Shown here: positions 48,501-60,371 of the stretch, piece after piece | Layout of the letters: each line of letters begins with the position of its first letter | Position numbering within the stretch: position 1 is the stretch's first letter | DNA from: Adenanthera pavonina | Lineage: Eukaryota; Streptophyta; Magnoliopsida; Fabales; Fabaceae | NCBI GenBank assembly: GCA_026686845.1 | Contig: JAIVEN010000020.1 | Span: 1,949,501-2,013,500, forward strand | Direction of reading: 5' to 3' | Length of the DNA: 64,000 nt | Made by a program: the position numbers and the translations under genes | Notes under the pieces: generated by a model | What the model saw: the letters and a program-made list of their open reading frames with translations, nothing else | Databases searched by the model: none | Told to the model about the DNA's origin: nothing

Positions 48501-51500
48501 ATCTGTGTTTCGGCGCACTTCTTTATATACTATCTATCAGGTCTGGAATCTTAGTGAATTGAATCACAAAATGTTGTAGTTGTATGTTGTTAATAAGGTG
48601 TATTCAATAGTGTGAATGTGATCACTAGCTCCAAAATGGAGCTCTGAATTCTGTATAATATTCTGGCCTTTTAATAATGTTGGTTGTTGGCGTGCTTTAG
48701 GTGAAACATATATATTGTTTCCTGGGTTTTGTGATTGAGAGGTGCTTCAGGATGGATCATACCACATGCCACTGAAATTTTTTGGCTCATCCATGAGCTT
48801 TTCCAATGGCTGTTAACTGGCAGTTATAGCTGATGGCAGCTATCTTTCCATAAAGAAGAAGGTTAATTCATGGTATTTGCTAACAAACTAGAAAAAATGC
48901 AATCAACTGGTATTCAATGAGACAAAAAGGACTTCTTCTTTTCTTTTTTTAATATTGGTTTTGGCATGCGTGTCTTCTTCTTGATATCTTCTTGATTACC
49001 TTTTAGATAAGAGAGGAACTTGTACTTTTGGATCTAGTGCAGATGCCTTTGAATTTGTGCTTGATCTGTCATTTTTTTCTGTTTATATTTATATGTTGTG
49101 ATAGAACCCCTTGGATTTGATTGCATAGGCGACAATCACTGATGTCAGACAAGAAAATTATGTTCCTGTGGCAGTTCTGTTTTCTGGTGGCCTGGATTCC
49201 ATGATACTTGCGGCATTATTAGATCAATGCCTAGATCCCTGTTGTGAGTGTTGCTTCTTAAGCTCCTCTTTCTTCCTTTTTGCTCTTGTATTGATGTTTT
49301 GCATGGTTAACTAATATGATATTAGTTCTTAGTTTGGTGTTAAAACACATGAAGTCAGATAAAGTGGCTGGCAAATTTCATTGTTGGGAACCCTCAGCTT
49401 AGCTGATTGTCAAATCCTGATTGTATTGGCAGATGAAATTGATCTACTTAATGTGAGCTTTGACAGCCAGTCTGCTCCTGATAGAATATCTGCCAAGGCT
49501 GGATTAAAAGAATTAAAAGGAGTTGCACCTTCCAGAAGGTATGTGATTGTAGCTGAAGTTTCCCATATGTCTGTTTCCTTTGCTATTTTTCTTGCACAAT
49601 GGGAAAAATTGTGCTGGAATGTAAATGTTGAGAGCTGTTGCTTATTCATGTGAAAGTTAGGTCTATGCATAAATTTAAGTCTCTTATGCAAGTATTTATA
49701 GAGAAGTTTGATATTTATTCTGAAAAATTGAGTTTTGCTCGTTATCTTGGATAAATGATTTTTAAAAATGCAGGAATCTAGGACATGCTTGATTTCTCAT
49801 CTTATTCCACAGAATTTAGTTTTTTTTTTTTTTTTGGGGGGGGGGGTTTAGAAACCCTTACTTCTGAGTTTGGAAGTGGTCCAAAAGACATGTTCTGGAC
49901 TGCATCGGTTAGCAGAAAACTCTTTTTCTCTAATCTTGGAATGAATGCCACAAATTTAATTGGAAATAGAGACAAACACTGTAGTTTTCCATCAACATTG
50001 GATGCCACAAATTGAGTGCATTTTTGACAAATTCAACAATCTGTTGAAATGAATTCACAATATTTACAGGTTTGAAATTGAGTGCATTTTCCAGAAGGTT
50101 TGAAATTTTATAGGTGCAGGTTTTGTATTCACATCACAATATTTAATTCTTAACATACTGAGGTGGGAAAAAAGGAGTAAGGAAGCTATATCTAAATATT
50201 TTTCATTTGAAACAAGCTCAAAGTGAAATCCAGCTGAAATTAACATGTGCTAATTCATTTTAGTAGTAGTGATCTTAGTGCATAAGACAAATAAAAAAAA
50301 TGTTATTGTGAAATGATATTGAAGATAATAACTGAAACTCCTCTTATAATGCATGCTATTGCATTTATACAAAATATATTTGAGAAACAGTTATGCACTA
50401 GAAGAGGGGTAAGATTGAAACTATGATCTGTTCTTAATAAAATTTTGCCAACTATACTGATTTATTATTATAATGTTTCAGATTAATTTCTATGCTCTTT
50501 GTATAATTCTTTTTGGGGAATCAACATATTATGGAGTCAAATTCTTGTGTCATACTGACTTGGGTTTAATATGATTTTGATTTCAATCCTAATTAGAACT
50601 GTATGCTTCATTATATATGTTTTGGCCTGCATGAAACATTTACTGGGTACATTAATGACAAATATTAGGAGCTTCAACTGTTAATTGTCAAGGATAATAA
50701 AGGGTAGAAGAAGTTTTTGTTTGAGTTCATGCAGCTTACTAAAGTACTTCTTGCTTGCATTGATGTGTGATTGTTTCTACTTTTAAGATTTTGTCATTTA
50801 CTGCACTCATGTATAATATGACTGTTGAACAACTTTCATTGTAAATTTTTGTTTTTGGTGTCTTCATGTTCAGTTACATTTATGATGGAAGTGCAGGTGG
50901 AGACTTGTGGAGATTGATGCTGAATTGTCAGACTTGACTTTTGAAACCAGTCATGTTATGTCACTTATAGAACCTGCCAATACTTACATGGTACTAATTG
51001 AATTAATTATGTAGACCAGCAATTTATCATATGTATTTTGTCTTACGGATGAGCATTTCCTATTAATTTTTAAGTTGCCTTGGATAACTTAAATAATTGC
51101 TAGTGTTAGCATTTTAGCAATAATATATACAAGTGTACAAGATTCTTTTGCTTCTGTTCTCTCAAGTTCATTTAAATTAATGTTAATTTTAGATTCTCTT
51201 CAGAATTTTTAAGGTGATATAGTTCTTCAGAAACTTATAAAATAAAAAGAGAAAAAGTGGATCCTCTTTAAGATTCTCAACATGTCCTCTATTTCAGATG
51301 GAGAACTACTATTTCTGATCTGATCATGCATTAGTTTGCCCTTATCCTTACAGGACTTGAATATAGGAATTGCTTTATGGCTGGCTGCTCTTGGTGATGG
51401 ATGGGTGTCTGATGGAAATAGTGATTGTAATGATAGCAATCTTGCACGCATTAAGTACAAGTCCAAAGCAAGGATTGTACTTGTTGGTTCTGGTGCTGAT

Positions 51501-52386
51501 GAGCAGTGTGCCGGCTATGGTAGACATAGGACAAGTTATAGACGAGGAAGGTATTAATATGATAATGGTAAATCGTGCTTTATCATGACAATTTCTTTTT
51601 GCAACTTATGTTCATTTGATTCTCTTTTATGGTATAAATCAATGCAGATTATGTAATTGTTTGAGTTCAATGCTTTTTCAATTGTAATTTCCTTCATGTT
51701 TGCATTTTGTTATGTTAGTAACTTTATTTTACAAGAAGCTGACATATACACTAGACAGTGGAACTTTCTTCAGGAAAGAAAGTGGGATCAAATTGTTTAA
51801 AAACTTTATACTATATATTGAATGCTGTAATCAATGTTAGCTTTCAAGAGTTATTCAGATCAAAGGGTATGTTATAGTATTTATTTACAGCTAACTAATA
51901 CATTGGTTATCAGTTTGGGAGGTTGGCATTTCATTTTCATAGTTAGATTTACTTCTTCTTAGGTGGCAACACTATGGAAATTATTAAGTATTCTCTGGAT
52001 AGTACCAAACTGGTGAACTCTTGGGGTAGGATTGCTTCTCAATGCATTCTGATGGCATAATATACCTTTTTCAGTTGGCTGGAGCTTAATCAGGAAATGA
52101 AACTGGACATGCAGAGAATTTGGAAAAGAAATTTAGGGAGAGATGATAGATGCATTGCTGATAATGGAAAGGAGGTAAGGTGAAAATTAAAGGTCAAATA
52201 TCAGTATTTGTTTTGGCTCAGGTAATCTGCCAGTCAATAAATAATCTTATTGGCCTTCTAATATTCTAGGCTAGATTTCCCTTTTTGGACGAGGATGTTA
52301 TAAGGATTTTGCTCGACATTCCTCTGTGGGAGGTCACCAACCTTGATCTACCAAGTGGAATTGGCGATAAAAAGATTTTAAGAGAG
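45596..52386 (+). CDS. ASNSD1-like protein: glutamine amidotransferase plus asparagine synthetase domain (3' end missing)
   Basis: Exons: 45596-45692, 45877-46224, 46671-46852, 46951-47086, 48024-48278, 48443-48540, 49129-49243, 49433-49538, 50897-50990, 51354-51550, 52075-52174, 52270-52386, together 1845 nt (615 codons) in frame. It starts MCGIAL, giving the N-terminal Cys nucleophile of class II glutamine amidotransferases; LRRRGPDSLG and NGEIFGG follow, then GPWAIIYWQ and LWFGRDAFGRRSLL. The synthetase half has the ATP-binding SGGLDS (exon 7), LVGSGADEQCAGYGRHR (exon 10) and RFPFLDEDVIRILL (exon 12). All introns are GT-AG. Exon 1 must end at 45692, before GTAGTT, to keep frame; the better-looking GTAAGT four bases earlier would shift it. 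The frame stops at KKILRE with a GTATTG donor; the last exon(s) of about 60 residues are not found. Likely a cytosolic relative of asparagine synthetase whose substrate is unsettled. Confidence 0.88.
49820..49846 (+). repeat. T-run followed by G-run, first occurrence
   Basis: Sixteen T then eleven G, in intron 8 of the ASNSD1-like gene. Similar junctions occur at 52670 and 59958. Confidence 0.9.
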
Positions 52387-53367
52387 GTATTGTCATTTAT
52401 GTGCTGGGTTTTGATGATCTAATATTGCCCTGGTTTATAATAGTTATGAATGGTTTTTGAACTACGAATATGCTACTGGTTGAACTATTTGAAGGTTGAC
52501 TGTGCTCCTATTTCTTACAGAATCTTGTTTATTACCTCTCATCAATAAGTAATCTCTGGATGCTAACCAAAACACAGATGCACACTAGTGGGCTGAAATA
52601 GCTTCTAGGACCCATGAAGGATGTTATGAATTCAGGGATGGAATACAAAGCATAGGTTTTTTTGTTTGGTTTTTTTGGGGGGGGGGGGGGGAGGAGGGAA
52701 ACCTTTTCTTCCCAAAAATTTTCTTAGTGTATTGGCCCCAAAGTGGAAATTAATCTTGGACCTAGGCTCCCTGTAATTTTTTCCCAAAATTTTTTTGGGT
52801 GTATTGGCCTTAAAGTCAAAATTAATTTTGGAGCCTTCATTGACCCAAAATTTTAAAACCCATTCTAATTCAGAGTTAATTCCTTTGTATGCTTATTAGT
52901 GTAATTTCCTTGTTTTCTCCCTGAGAGCCACAATGCATTCATATTTTAAAAGGAAAAATGTTAAAACTCTACAATTTGATGGGGGAGTTAAATCCTTTCA
53001 GAGAAATGGAACCATCAAATTTTGAATGCCTTCTTGCAAAATTTTCAAGAGTTAAAACCAATAAAAATTTTAAAATCAATTCATTGGAACATGATCTAGG
53101 ATTGAGATGACAAATTTGGGAATATCCTATTGAAAAGTGTGATGAAGTTCTAAAAGCATATATTAAGGCTAGTCCATACCAATCTATGCTCTCAAAGTAT
53201 CCAAAATCTAAGGGGGAAAAAACCTTGTAGTTTTTAAGCATCATGGTTTAAGTTATTTTGATCATGATTAAAATACTCTCATAGTGCAGATGCTACATTT
53301 TGGCTACCATGCTATGTGTTTCATGATCAAAATAGACCTTTTGGATCATATGTATTTATTGTCATTG
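52387..53367 (+). other. Last visible intron or 3' flank of the ASNSD1-like gene
   Basis: Contains a T7-G15 junction (52670-52691) and a direct duplication of about 55 bp (about 52711-52765 and 52790-52850, both with 'tgtattggcc(c/t)(c/t)aaagt'). No exon matching the expected C-terminus found. Confidence 0.5.
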
Positions 53368-53372
53368 GATTT
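53368..53372 (+). repeat. Target-site duplication GATTT, left copy
   Basis: Directly precedes TG at 53373 and recurs at 55881-55885. Confidence 0.7.
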
Positions 53373-55880
53373 TGCAACATCCTACTCCAACACAGTTTCA
53401 AACTTTACTTCAAAACTAACCAAATATGACTAGAACACCTCGACTTTAACTCCCAAAACATTAGAATAGCGGAAAAACATCAAAACAGGCTGGGGCCGCA
53501 GTCTACGACAGTACCGTTGTGGCCTTAGCCGAGCAGTAGTGCTTGGCATCGCGGCGCCCCATTGCTGATGCCATATCAGCAATTTCCAACTTCCAGAGCG
53601 AACTTCCAACGCGTATAACTTTATACTTCGACCTCCAATTGACCTGATTCCAACTCTTATAAGTCAATTTTGTCTCAATCTATCCATAGACACCAGTTTT
53701 ACTCAATTTCATCTTTGTATGGAGATTCTGGATACCCAACACCGTTTTGGTCATATTTTGACCAAAACTAAACATTAACTTCCTCCAATTGCCACCCAAG
53801 GCATTTGGGCACTCAGAGACCCTTCACATTGGTCATATTCGACCCAACCAACTTGTCCAAATGGGTTTCACCTCAAAAAGCTTCTCTGAGATTTGACCCC
53901 CTTGGACCCCAAATTCACATAATGGGCCATGTGCCCAAAACTCACATACCATGCCCAAAAATTTCCTTTGGGCATACACAACTATTCTGACTCCTAAACA
54001 CACCAAACATACATTCATCACATCACATCATCCCATATCAATAACCATCATCATACATATGCATATCATACCACCACCATCATTACAATTATCATGCTTC
54101 TCACATCAATTGCAATCATACTATCTTACTTGGCACAAAGAACACATAAACATTACACACATACTACTGTGACTTGAATATTCCCTACATTGGAGTGGCT
54201 ATGATTCTCTCGTTATCTCTAGACTAGTGCCAGAACCTTTACTTGAAATGTTAATCATGGGAGGGGATGTGAGACAAAGTCTCAGTAACCAGAAACAACC
54301 ACACGCAATATATATATTAATCCACATAATCGTGCACATGGTGCAATGAAATACAGATGAATGGTATGTATATTCTCCCTCATACACGGCTAGAATCATC
54401 ATCTATCGTCATCACAAGACATTGAAATAGATGATTTCCTTCTAACAATCTGTGAAGATTGATTCCGAGACATCACCAAGCTCACCTTACACTAATGCAA
54501 CCCGGCCAAAGGTTACACTAGTGCTTGGATCGTGACTTTCCTTCCCTTGGACCATCGTGAATTGGTGGTAATTTAGGGAAGGTGCATCCCTAAATCCACT
54601 GTCACCTAGCCATAGGAGAGGATTTAGTGATAGAAATGTTTCATCATATCATCTTATCCACTGCCATCTGACTCTCCCAAGAAGAGGATTTAGTGTCAGG
54701 GATTTTTATCATATCCTCATCACATATCACCTCATCATCAATCTCTCACTATGCAATCATATGGTGATGATGCCAATGTCATGCCAACATGCTTCGAAAC
54801 ACACATACATACATATATATCATCACAATCATCATATGGACATGCTAGCATGCAATGGTATGAGAATGCTACAACATCATATACAATCATCCTATCTCAA
54901 CTGGCCGTGTGTATACCACGATATGTAAAGAAACCACACATACACAATCAATATTGTGGTATGAAAAGGAATATGCATATATATATATATATAAATCAAC
55001 ATATATTCACATAAATCACAAACACCCGGTTACCTCAATTGTCAATACCACGCGCACACGAATTCCACAAGCTTTCTTGATTGCTAACCCATGATTTAAA
55101 CTTCTCCGATCAACCTACAACCTCTACAATACCATAATACTTTCAATTAACATATAGCACAATTATCCAAATTTCACAATTTAACCATTTAGCCTTAACC
55201 CAAGGTTCCGATACCATTTTCATACATCATTGAGCTCCTAATGATCATTCAAATCCTAACTAATCCCATTCATCTCGGATTTCATACATCCTCAACCACA
55301 CATAATCTAGGGTTAAGCTTAAATAATACATACTTCTTCTAAAATTCACACTCAAGCATCACAAATACTAAATCACACTTCATTAATCTCATTTCATCCA
55401 TTTTAATCAGTGGATTTCGGCCAGAATAAAAAACCCAACCATACATCCGAAAATCCAACTAAAAAACCGTAGAAAAATGGAGAGGGAGGATCAAGAACCA
55501 CTTACCAACAATTTATCTAGCTTCTAGAGTCCAAAAATCACCTCCCTTGGTCGGATTCTCGAAGCCCTAACGCATCAACTTGTCTCTCCCTTTGTTTCCT
55601 CTTCTCTCAGCTGACTGAAATGTTTTTGATTTAAGCAAATTTCCCGACTCTTGCCGCGTTGCCGGTAAGTTTGCTACGGCATGAGTGCTCTTAGCCTGAA
55701 AAATCTTTCAAAGTTTCATATCATTTAGCGTGACGCCATTGTTCCTCGTTGCAGCGTGGAGCTCCCCTGTATCATTCTTGGCTTTTCCTCCATCCTGGTC
55801 TCTCTGGCTCTGCACATGTCATCAGTTATACGTCATTAGTTAGAGATTAAGTTAAGGATAATGTAATAAGAATTGTTACA
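53373..55880 (+). mobile_element. Solo LTR, about 2.5 kb, probably Ty3/gypsy
   Basis: Starts TGCAACATCC and ends TTGTTACA, close to the TGTAAC...GTTACA inverted ends of many plant gypsy LTRs, with GATTT duplicated at both sides. No retrotransposon genes inside. It contains a GC-rich patch at about 53490-53570, a (CAT)n-rich central part, and internal duplication at about 54590-54720 (two 'gaggatttagtg' blocks). Orientation and lineage are tentative. Confidence 0.7.
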
Positions 55881-55885
55881 GATTT
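55881..55885 (+). repeat. Target-site duplication GATTT, right copy
   Basis: Matches 53368-53372 and abuts the terminal CA. Confidence 0.7.
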
Positions 55886-57100
55886 CAATAGTAGAAAAAA
55901 TAAGGGATGAAAAAATTGTGCATTTTTCTCATATATTGGAAAATATCCCACTTCTCCACTTCTAAATGCAAAATAAGCATGTAAAGATCTCATGCACCAA
56001 GTAGCACATATTGTACACTTATTTGAAAAATTTACATCTTAAACAATTGCAAAAAAATAGACTTTGGTCGGAAGCTTGCATTAAAGTGACTAGGCGGCTT
56101 GCATTTTGAGGTTTTTCTTTTATAGGCGATGATGAGTTTAAAACATCAATGAATGATGGCGATTTTTTTTTCTAGAATTACTCAGTTTCATATGTTCTTA
56201 AAATAATAAAGTAGTAGATGTTTTGGTTAAGTTTCACAAAATGTATTATACACATCACCCTAATGCAAAAAGAAATTTTGCATGTATTGACAATCAAAGT
56301 AAAAGCGTCATTTGTGAAGAAATTGGCAATGCAAAATTTTGTATAAATGTTGATGAAACTCGAAATCTATCTAATAAGGAGCAAATGTCAATTGTCTTGG
56401 ATTTATGTACGAGGATGGATATGTGCTAGAGGTCTTCTTTGTACTTGTTCATGTTAAGGACATTGCCGCAATAACATTAAAAATATGTATTTTTTCTCTC
56501 CTCTTTCGACATAATCTCAATGTTTAAAATATTAGAAGATAAAGTTATGATGTTGCAAGTAACATGCGTGGAGAGTGGAATGAATTATAGGTTTTGATTT
56601 CAAATGAATGTTCATATGCCTATTATGTTCATTGTTCGGTACATTGTTTGCAATTGTTATTAGTTGCTGTATCTAAAGAGGTTATTCCTATCCATCCTTT
56701 CTTAATGAGTTAAATATTATTATCAATATTGTTAGTGCCTCATATTGATGCAATCACAAATTAAAAGTTGCTCATGCTGCAAACATTGTTTACTTGAGAT
56801 TAAAAACTTGAATGTGGGAAAGGGCTTAATCAAATTTTCCCTTTACAAAAGGCTGAAAATACTTGTTGGATTTATCACTTGGAATCTATTTCTAGTTTGT
56901 GGAATATGTTTAAGGTGACATGTGAAGTTTTGATTTGTCAAGGCTATAAATCAATATATCGTTGAAGAACACCTAATAAGCTTGTTTAGTTTTTTTTTTG
57001 CCATGAACTTGCTTAGTTATTCTTTACCAATGTCACTCACCAACAATTGACATGTGCAAGGCAACTTAAATGGCACTATCATAAAATGTTCTAAAGAGTT
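55886..57100 (+). pseudogene. hAT-type transposase remnant (DUF4371-like), plus strand
   Basis: The open piece 56223-56429 contains EEIGNAKFCINVDETRNLSN, which is the 'IGxAKFCxxVDEARDxSxKEQM' segment of hAT/ZMYM-type plant transposases. Broken reading through about 57000 retains the order of later parts (VESGMNYR for the 'RGEWNGLQ' region, VGKGLNQIFPLQKAENT, then FKVTCEVLI). Stops and frameshifts are frequent. No terminal inverted repeats seen. Confidence 0.7.
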
Positions 57101-57189
57101 GTGGGCAAAACTTTTCCACCATCTTGCAAATGTAATCATTTCTAAATGATGTGAGCATTTCTGTTGGATTCAAAGCTGAGCTTAGAATC

Positions 57190-58330
57190 AGCAAGTATGA
57201 GCACTAAATGTATTATTCAATTCTTGCAATTAAGAGCCTATTACAATATTGAAAATATCAACCTTATAATGATTCTCCTATTGTAAGTTCATCTTGTTGA
57301 TGCCCAGCCATTCGTCTCTTCTAGCATCATAATGAGCATTAAAATTTGGAGCACCTATATTGATTGCTTTACAAAAAGATTTCATCTTCACAACTAATTC
57401 TTCTCATCCACCATCTCTTAATTTTTGAATAAGTAACTTAGTAGATGAAGCAAGATGCATTACACTCAAAAATATCTTGACATTGAAGTTGTACAGCTTG
57501 ACAAAGCAAATTAGAAATATCTAAACTTTTCTTTTTAGATGCAAAGTGAAAATGAACTCAAAAGAAGTTAGTTCCTCATAAACTGCATTTGCATCTTCAC
57601 ATTGAGTAGGAGTTGTGCCTTCAATTATATTCAACAAAACTTCACATGTCACATTAAACATCTTCATCGAGTTAAGAATAGATTTCAAGTGAGAACTACG
57701 ATGAGTATCTCTAGCCATTTGTAAATTACTAATTTGATTAAGTCCTTTTCTACTTTCAAGCTCATTAATCTCAAATAAATAAGCAATATTTGTGGCATAG
57801 GGAACTTTTACTTGGTCATTGCGCTGACATGAGACGCCAAAAATATTGATAATAGTATTCAACTTAGTAAAGAAATGATAGATGGGAATAACATCTTTGG
57901 ACGCAAAAACTAATGCGAATTGCAAACAATGAATCAAACAATAAATATAATGGGCATATGGACATCCGTTTGAAATTAAAGCTTGTAATCCATTTCATTC
58001 TCCATGCATGACACTTGATCATTACCTTGTATTTAATATTTTGAACACTTCTATTGTGTCGATGGATGAGAGAAAAAAATACTTCTTTTTAATGTTATTG
58101 CAAAAGTGTCTTTTAACATCCTCATAAAAAAGAGTTCTTTTAACATGAACAAGACTGAAAAAAGCACTCTAGCACATATCCATGTTTGTCAACAAATTCT
58201 AAGACTATGGACATTTGCTCCCTTTTACTTTAGATACTTCTCAAACTTCATCAACAATTATACAAAATTTTGCATCATTAATTTCCTTCACAAATGACAT
58301 CTTTTACTGGGGTTGCTGATACATGCAACT
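57190..58330 (-). pseudogene. hAT-type transposase remnant, minus strand, facing the first
   Basis: Minus frame 57937-57521 contains VFASKDVIPIYHFFTKLNTI, RKGLNQISNLQMARDTHRSS and MFNVTCEVLLNIIEG, the same DUF4371-type protein as the plus-strand piece. Upstream (to about 58300) and downstream (to about 57190), broken homology continues, including an HYxVDIF-like C-terminal region near 57270. The two pieces converge near 57150. Confidence 0.72.
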
Positions 58331-58664
58331 TTTTTTGCCCCCGTTCTAGGTGAAGGTTATAACGCATTTTGTGGAGCTTTATCCAAAACTTTTGGTTCTT
58401 TATCATTGTAAGAAGATATAAAACTTGTTAGTTCTCAAAAATTGCCATGATTCGTTTATGTTATGGACTCATCATGACCTATGAAAAAACAACCTTGAAA
58501 TGTCACTTAGTCATTTCAATTGAAGCTTTCAAGTGGAGTCTAGTTTTTGTAATTTCTTCATATGTGAATTTTTTAAATCTGTGCACAATATGTGTTGTTT
58601 GGTTTATGAAATTTTCACATGCTCTTTCTGCATTTCAATGTTGAGAAATGAGATCTTTCCCAGC
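58331..58664. other. Spacer between hAT and RTE remnants
   Basis: AT-rich. An open frame at 58447-58644 shows no recognisable domain. Confidence 0.4.
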
Positions 58665-59225
58665 ATGTGATAACAATAACAATATTAACCTTATCCTACT
58701 AAGTAGGGTCGGTTACATGGATCATTTGATGCCAATGAGGTCTATCAAACACCATCTTTTTAGATAAATCATTTATCAAGAGGTCATGCCTTATAACTTC
58801 TCTTAGCGTCCTTCTTGGTCTTCCTCTACGCCTTTTAATGGAGTTCCAAGCCATTTGATCATCTCTCTATATTGGCTCCTCTTGTCCTTTTCTTTAAACA
58901 TGCCTAAACTACTTTAAGCGATTTTCCACCATTTTCTCCTCGATAGGTGCTACTCTTATTTTCCCTCGTATACAGTTATTTTGTATCTTATCCATTCTTG
59001 TATGACCACGTATCTATCTTAACATTCTCATCTCTGCTATTTTTATTTTATGTTCTTATTGTCTTTTTAGAGCCCAACATTCACTACCATATAGCATCGC
59101 TGGCCTTATAGCAGTTCAATAAAATTTCCTTTTAAACTTAGTAGGTACCTTACGGTCACAAATAACTCCTGAAATTTTTCTCTACTTTAACCACTCAACT
59201 TGTATCCTATGCAAAACTATCATTG
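58665..59225 (-). mobile_element. RTE-type LINE, 3' end of the polymerase ORF
   Basis: Minus-strand reading, broken by several stops, gives CDRKVPTKFKRKFY, IRPAMLYGSECWALKRQ, KIAEMRMLR, RVAPIEEKM and RRRGRPRRTLREV, which is the ordered C-terminal signature of plant RTE reverse transcriptases. It ends in a short TTGTTA-type tail at about 58670-58690, as RTE elements do. 5'-truncated near 59225. Confidence 0.8.
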
Positions 59226-60008
59226 GTTTGAACTCTTGGAAATTCTTCAATAGGATATTTAGAATTTGAAAGTTCAATTTCTACATAAGGATTTAACCTT
59301 TCATCAAATTGTGAAATTTTAGCATTTTATTGTGATTCTCATCTAAGGTCATATTTGGTAGGAATGAGTCATTTGTAAGGGAAATGGAGAGGGAGGAGAG
59401 GGAGAAGTGGCTTCCTTGATGAGGCTATTTGTTGTCCCTCATAAGCTTGAATAATGTATACCAAACATATTATACAAAGATTTTTCTCTTTCTTCTTTTC
59501 ATGAAACTCCTTTCAAACCTAGCCTAAGAAAAAGAAAAAGGAAAACTAGGGCATATAAAGGAACTAACTTTTGAGTTTTGAGGAGAAATTACTCAATTTT
59601 GAGACCAATAAACAGCAATCAGACAATAAATATTTGAGGATGAAACAAAGAGATGATACCTTAATGAGTTGATGTCACGGAATGGAACTTTGTCACTAGG
59701 TAGGAGGGATTTGTGTTTGTCATTTGTGGTCCATCATCTTTTCTCACTTTCCTTTCAAATGACTTAAACAAGAAACTCCAACAAATGAGAAATTAGAAAA
59801 GACAGAAAATTAGTATATGGAGGAATGCAACAACAAATATAGTATTGAGTGGAAGCTAAAACTTGAAGTAGAATGGATTTTAATGATTTGTTTATTTTAA
59901 GTTTTGGGCCAATGAAGGGCCCAATTTTTTTTTTTTTGGGGAGGAGAGTCAAGATTATTTTTTTTGGGGGGGGGGGGGAGGGGTTGGTTCGGGGGTAAGG
60001 GCTAGGGT
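59226..60008. other. Spacer with T/G homopolymer junctions
   Basis: No gene recognised. Contains T13-G4 at 59925-59941 and T8-G13 at 59958-59978, then a G-rich stretch up to the truncated LTR. Confidence 0.6.
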
Positions 60009-60347
60009 CCTAATTAAATACAGACTAATTGACTGAAAGGTAATTAGGATAATTTAGAAATAACTGTCACTATAATTATAAGGAGTCAAGTTAAGAATAA
60101 CTTTAGTTGTTCCAGGAAGATGAAACCCAATTCCCTAACGCTCTCAGTGATTGATTTAAACTCAAACCTTTACTTTTATTGTTAATTTCTCTTAGTTTAG
60201 AATTTGATTAACGTTTCATAAATAGTTTGTTGTGGTTGAAATTATTTAATTGAGTAAATCATAACCTCCCTTGGGTTCGACCTCTGGAATACTCCAGAGA
60301 CTTTTTATTACTGCGATCGATCCTGTACACTTGCAGGATCCTGATCA
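60009..60347 (+). mobile_element. Truncated LTR of an Athila-type element, plus strand
   Basis: The last 339 bp of the LTR whose full copy is at 60446-61732 on the minus strand. The two match at all but roughly ten positions by hand. It ends at the LTR terminal CA (60347) and is followed by AGTTTT and a primer binding site. The truncation point abuts a G-rich stretch. Confidence 0.85.
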
Positions 60348-60353
60348 AGTTTT

Positions 60354-60371
60354 TGGCGCAATTGCCGGGGA
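60354..60371 (+). promoter_or_regulatory. Primer binding site for tRNA-Asp (plus strand)
   Basis: TGGCGCAATTGCCGGGGA differs at two positions from TGGCGCCGTTGCCGGGGA, the complement of the 3' 18 nt of tRNA-Asp. Such a site is typical of Athila/Calypso-class gypsy elements. It is not followed by element body but by tRNA-Asp sense sequence. Confidence 0.85.

Noticed and set aside
49410..50015. Open frames in ASNSD1-like introns and on the opposite strand
   Set aside because: Exon shadows or homopolymer-driven frames.
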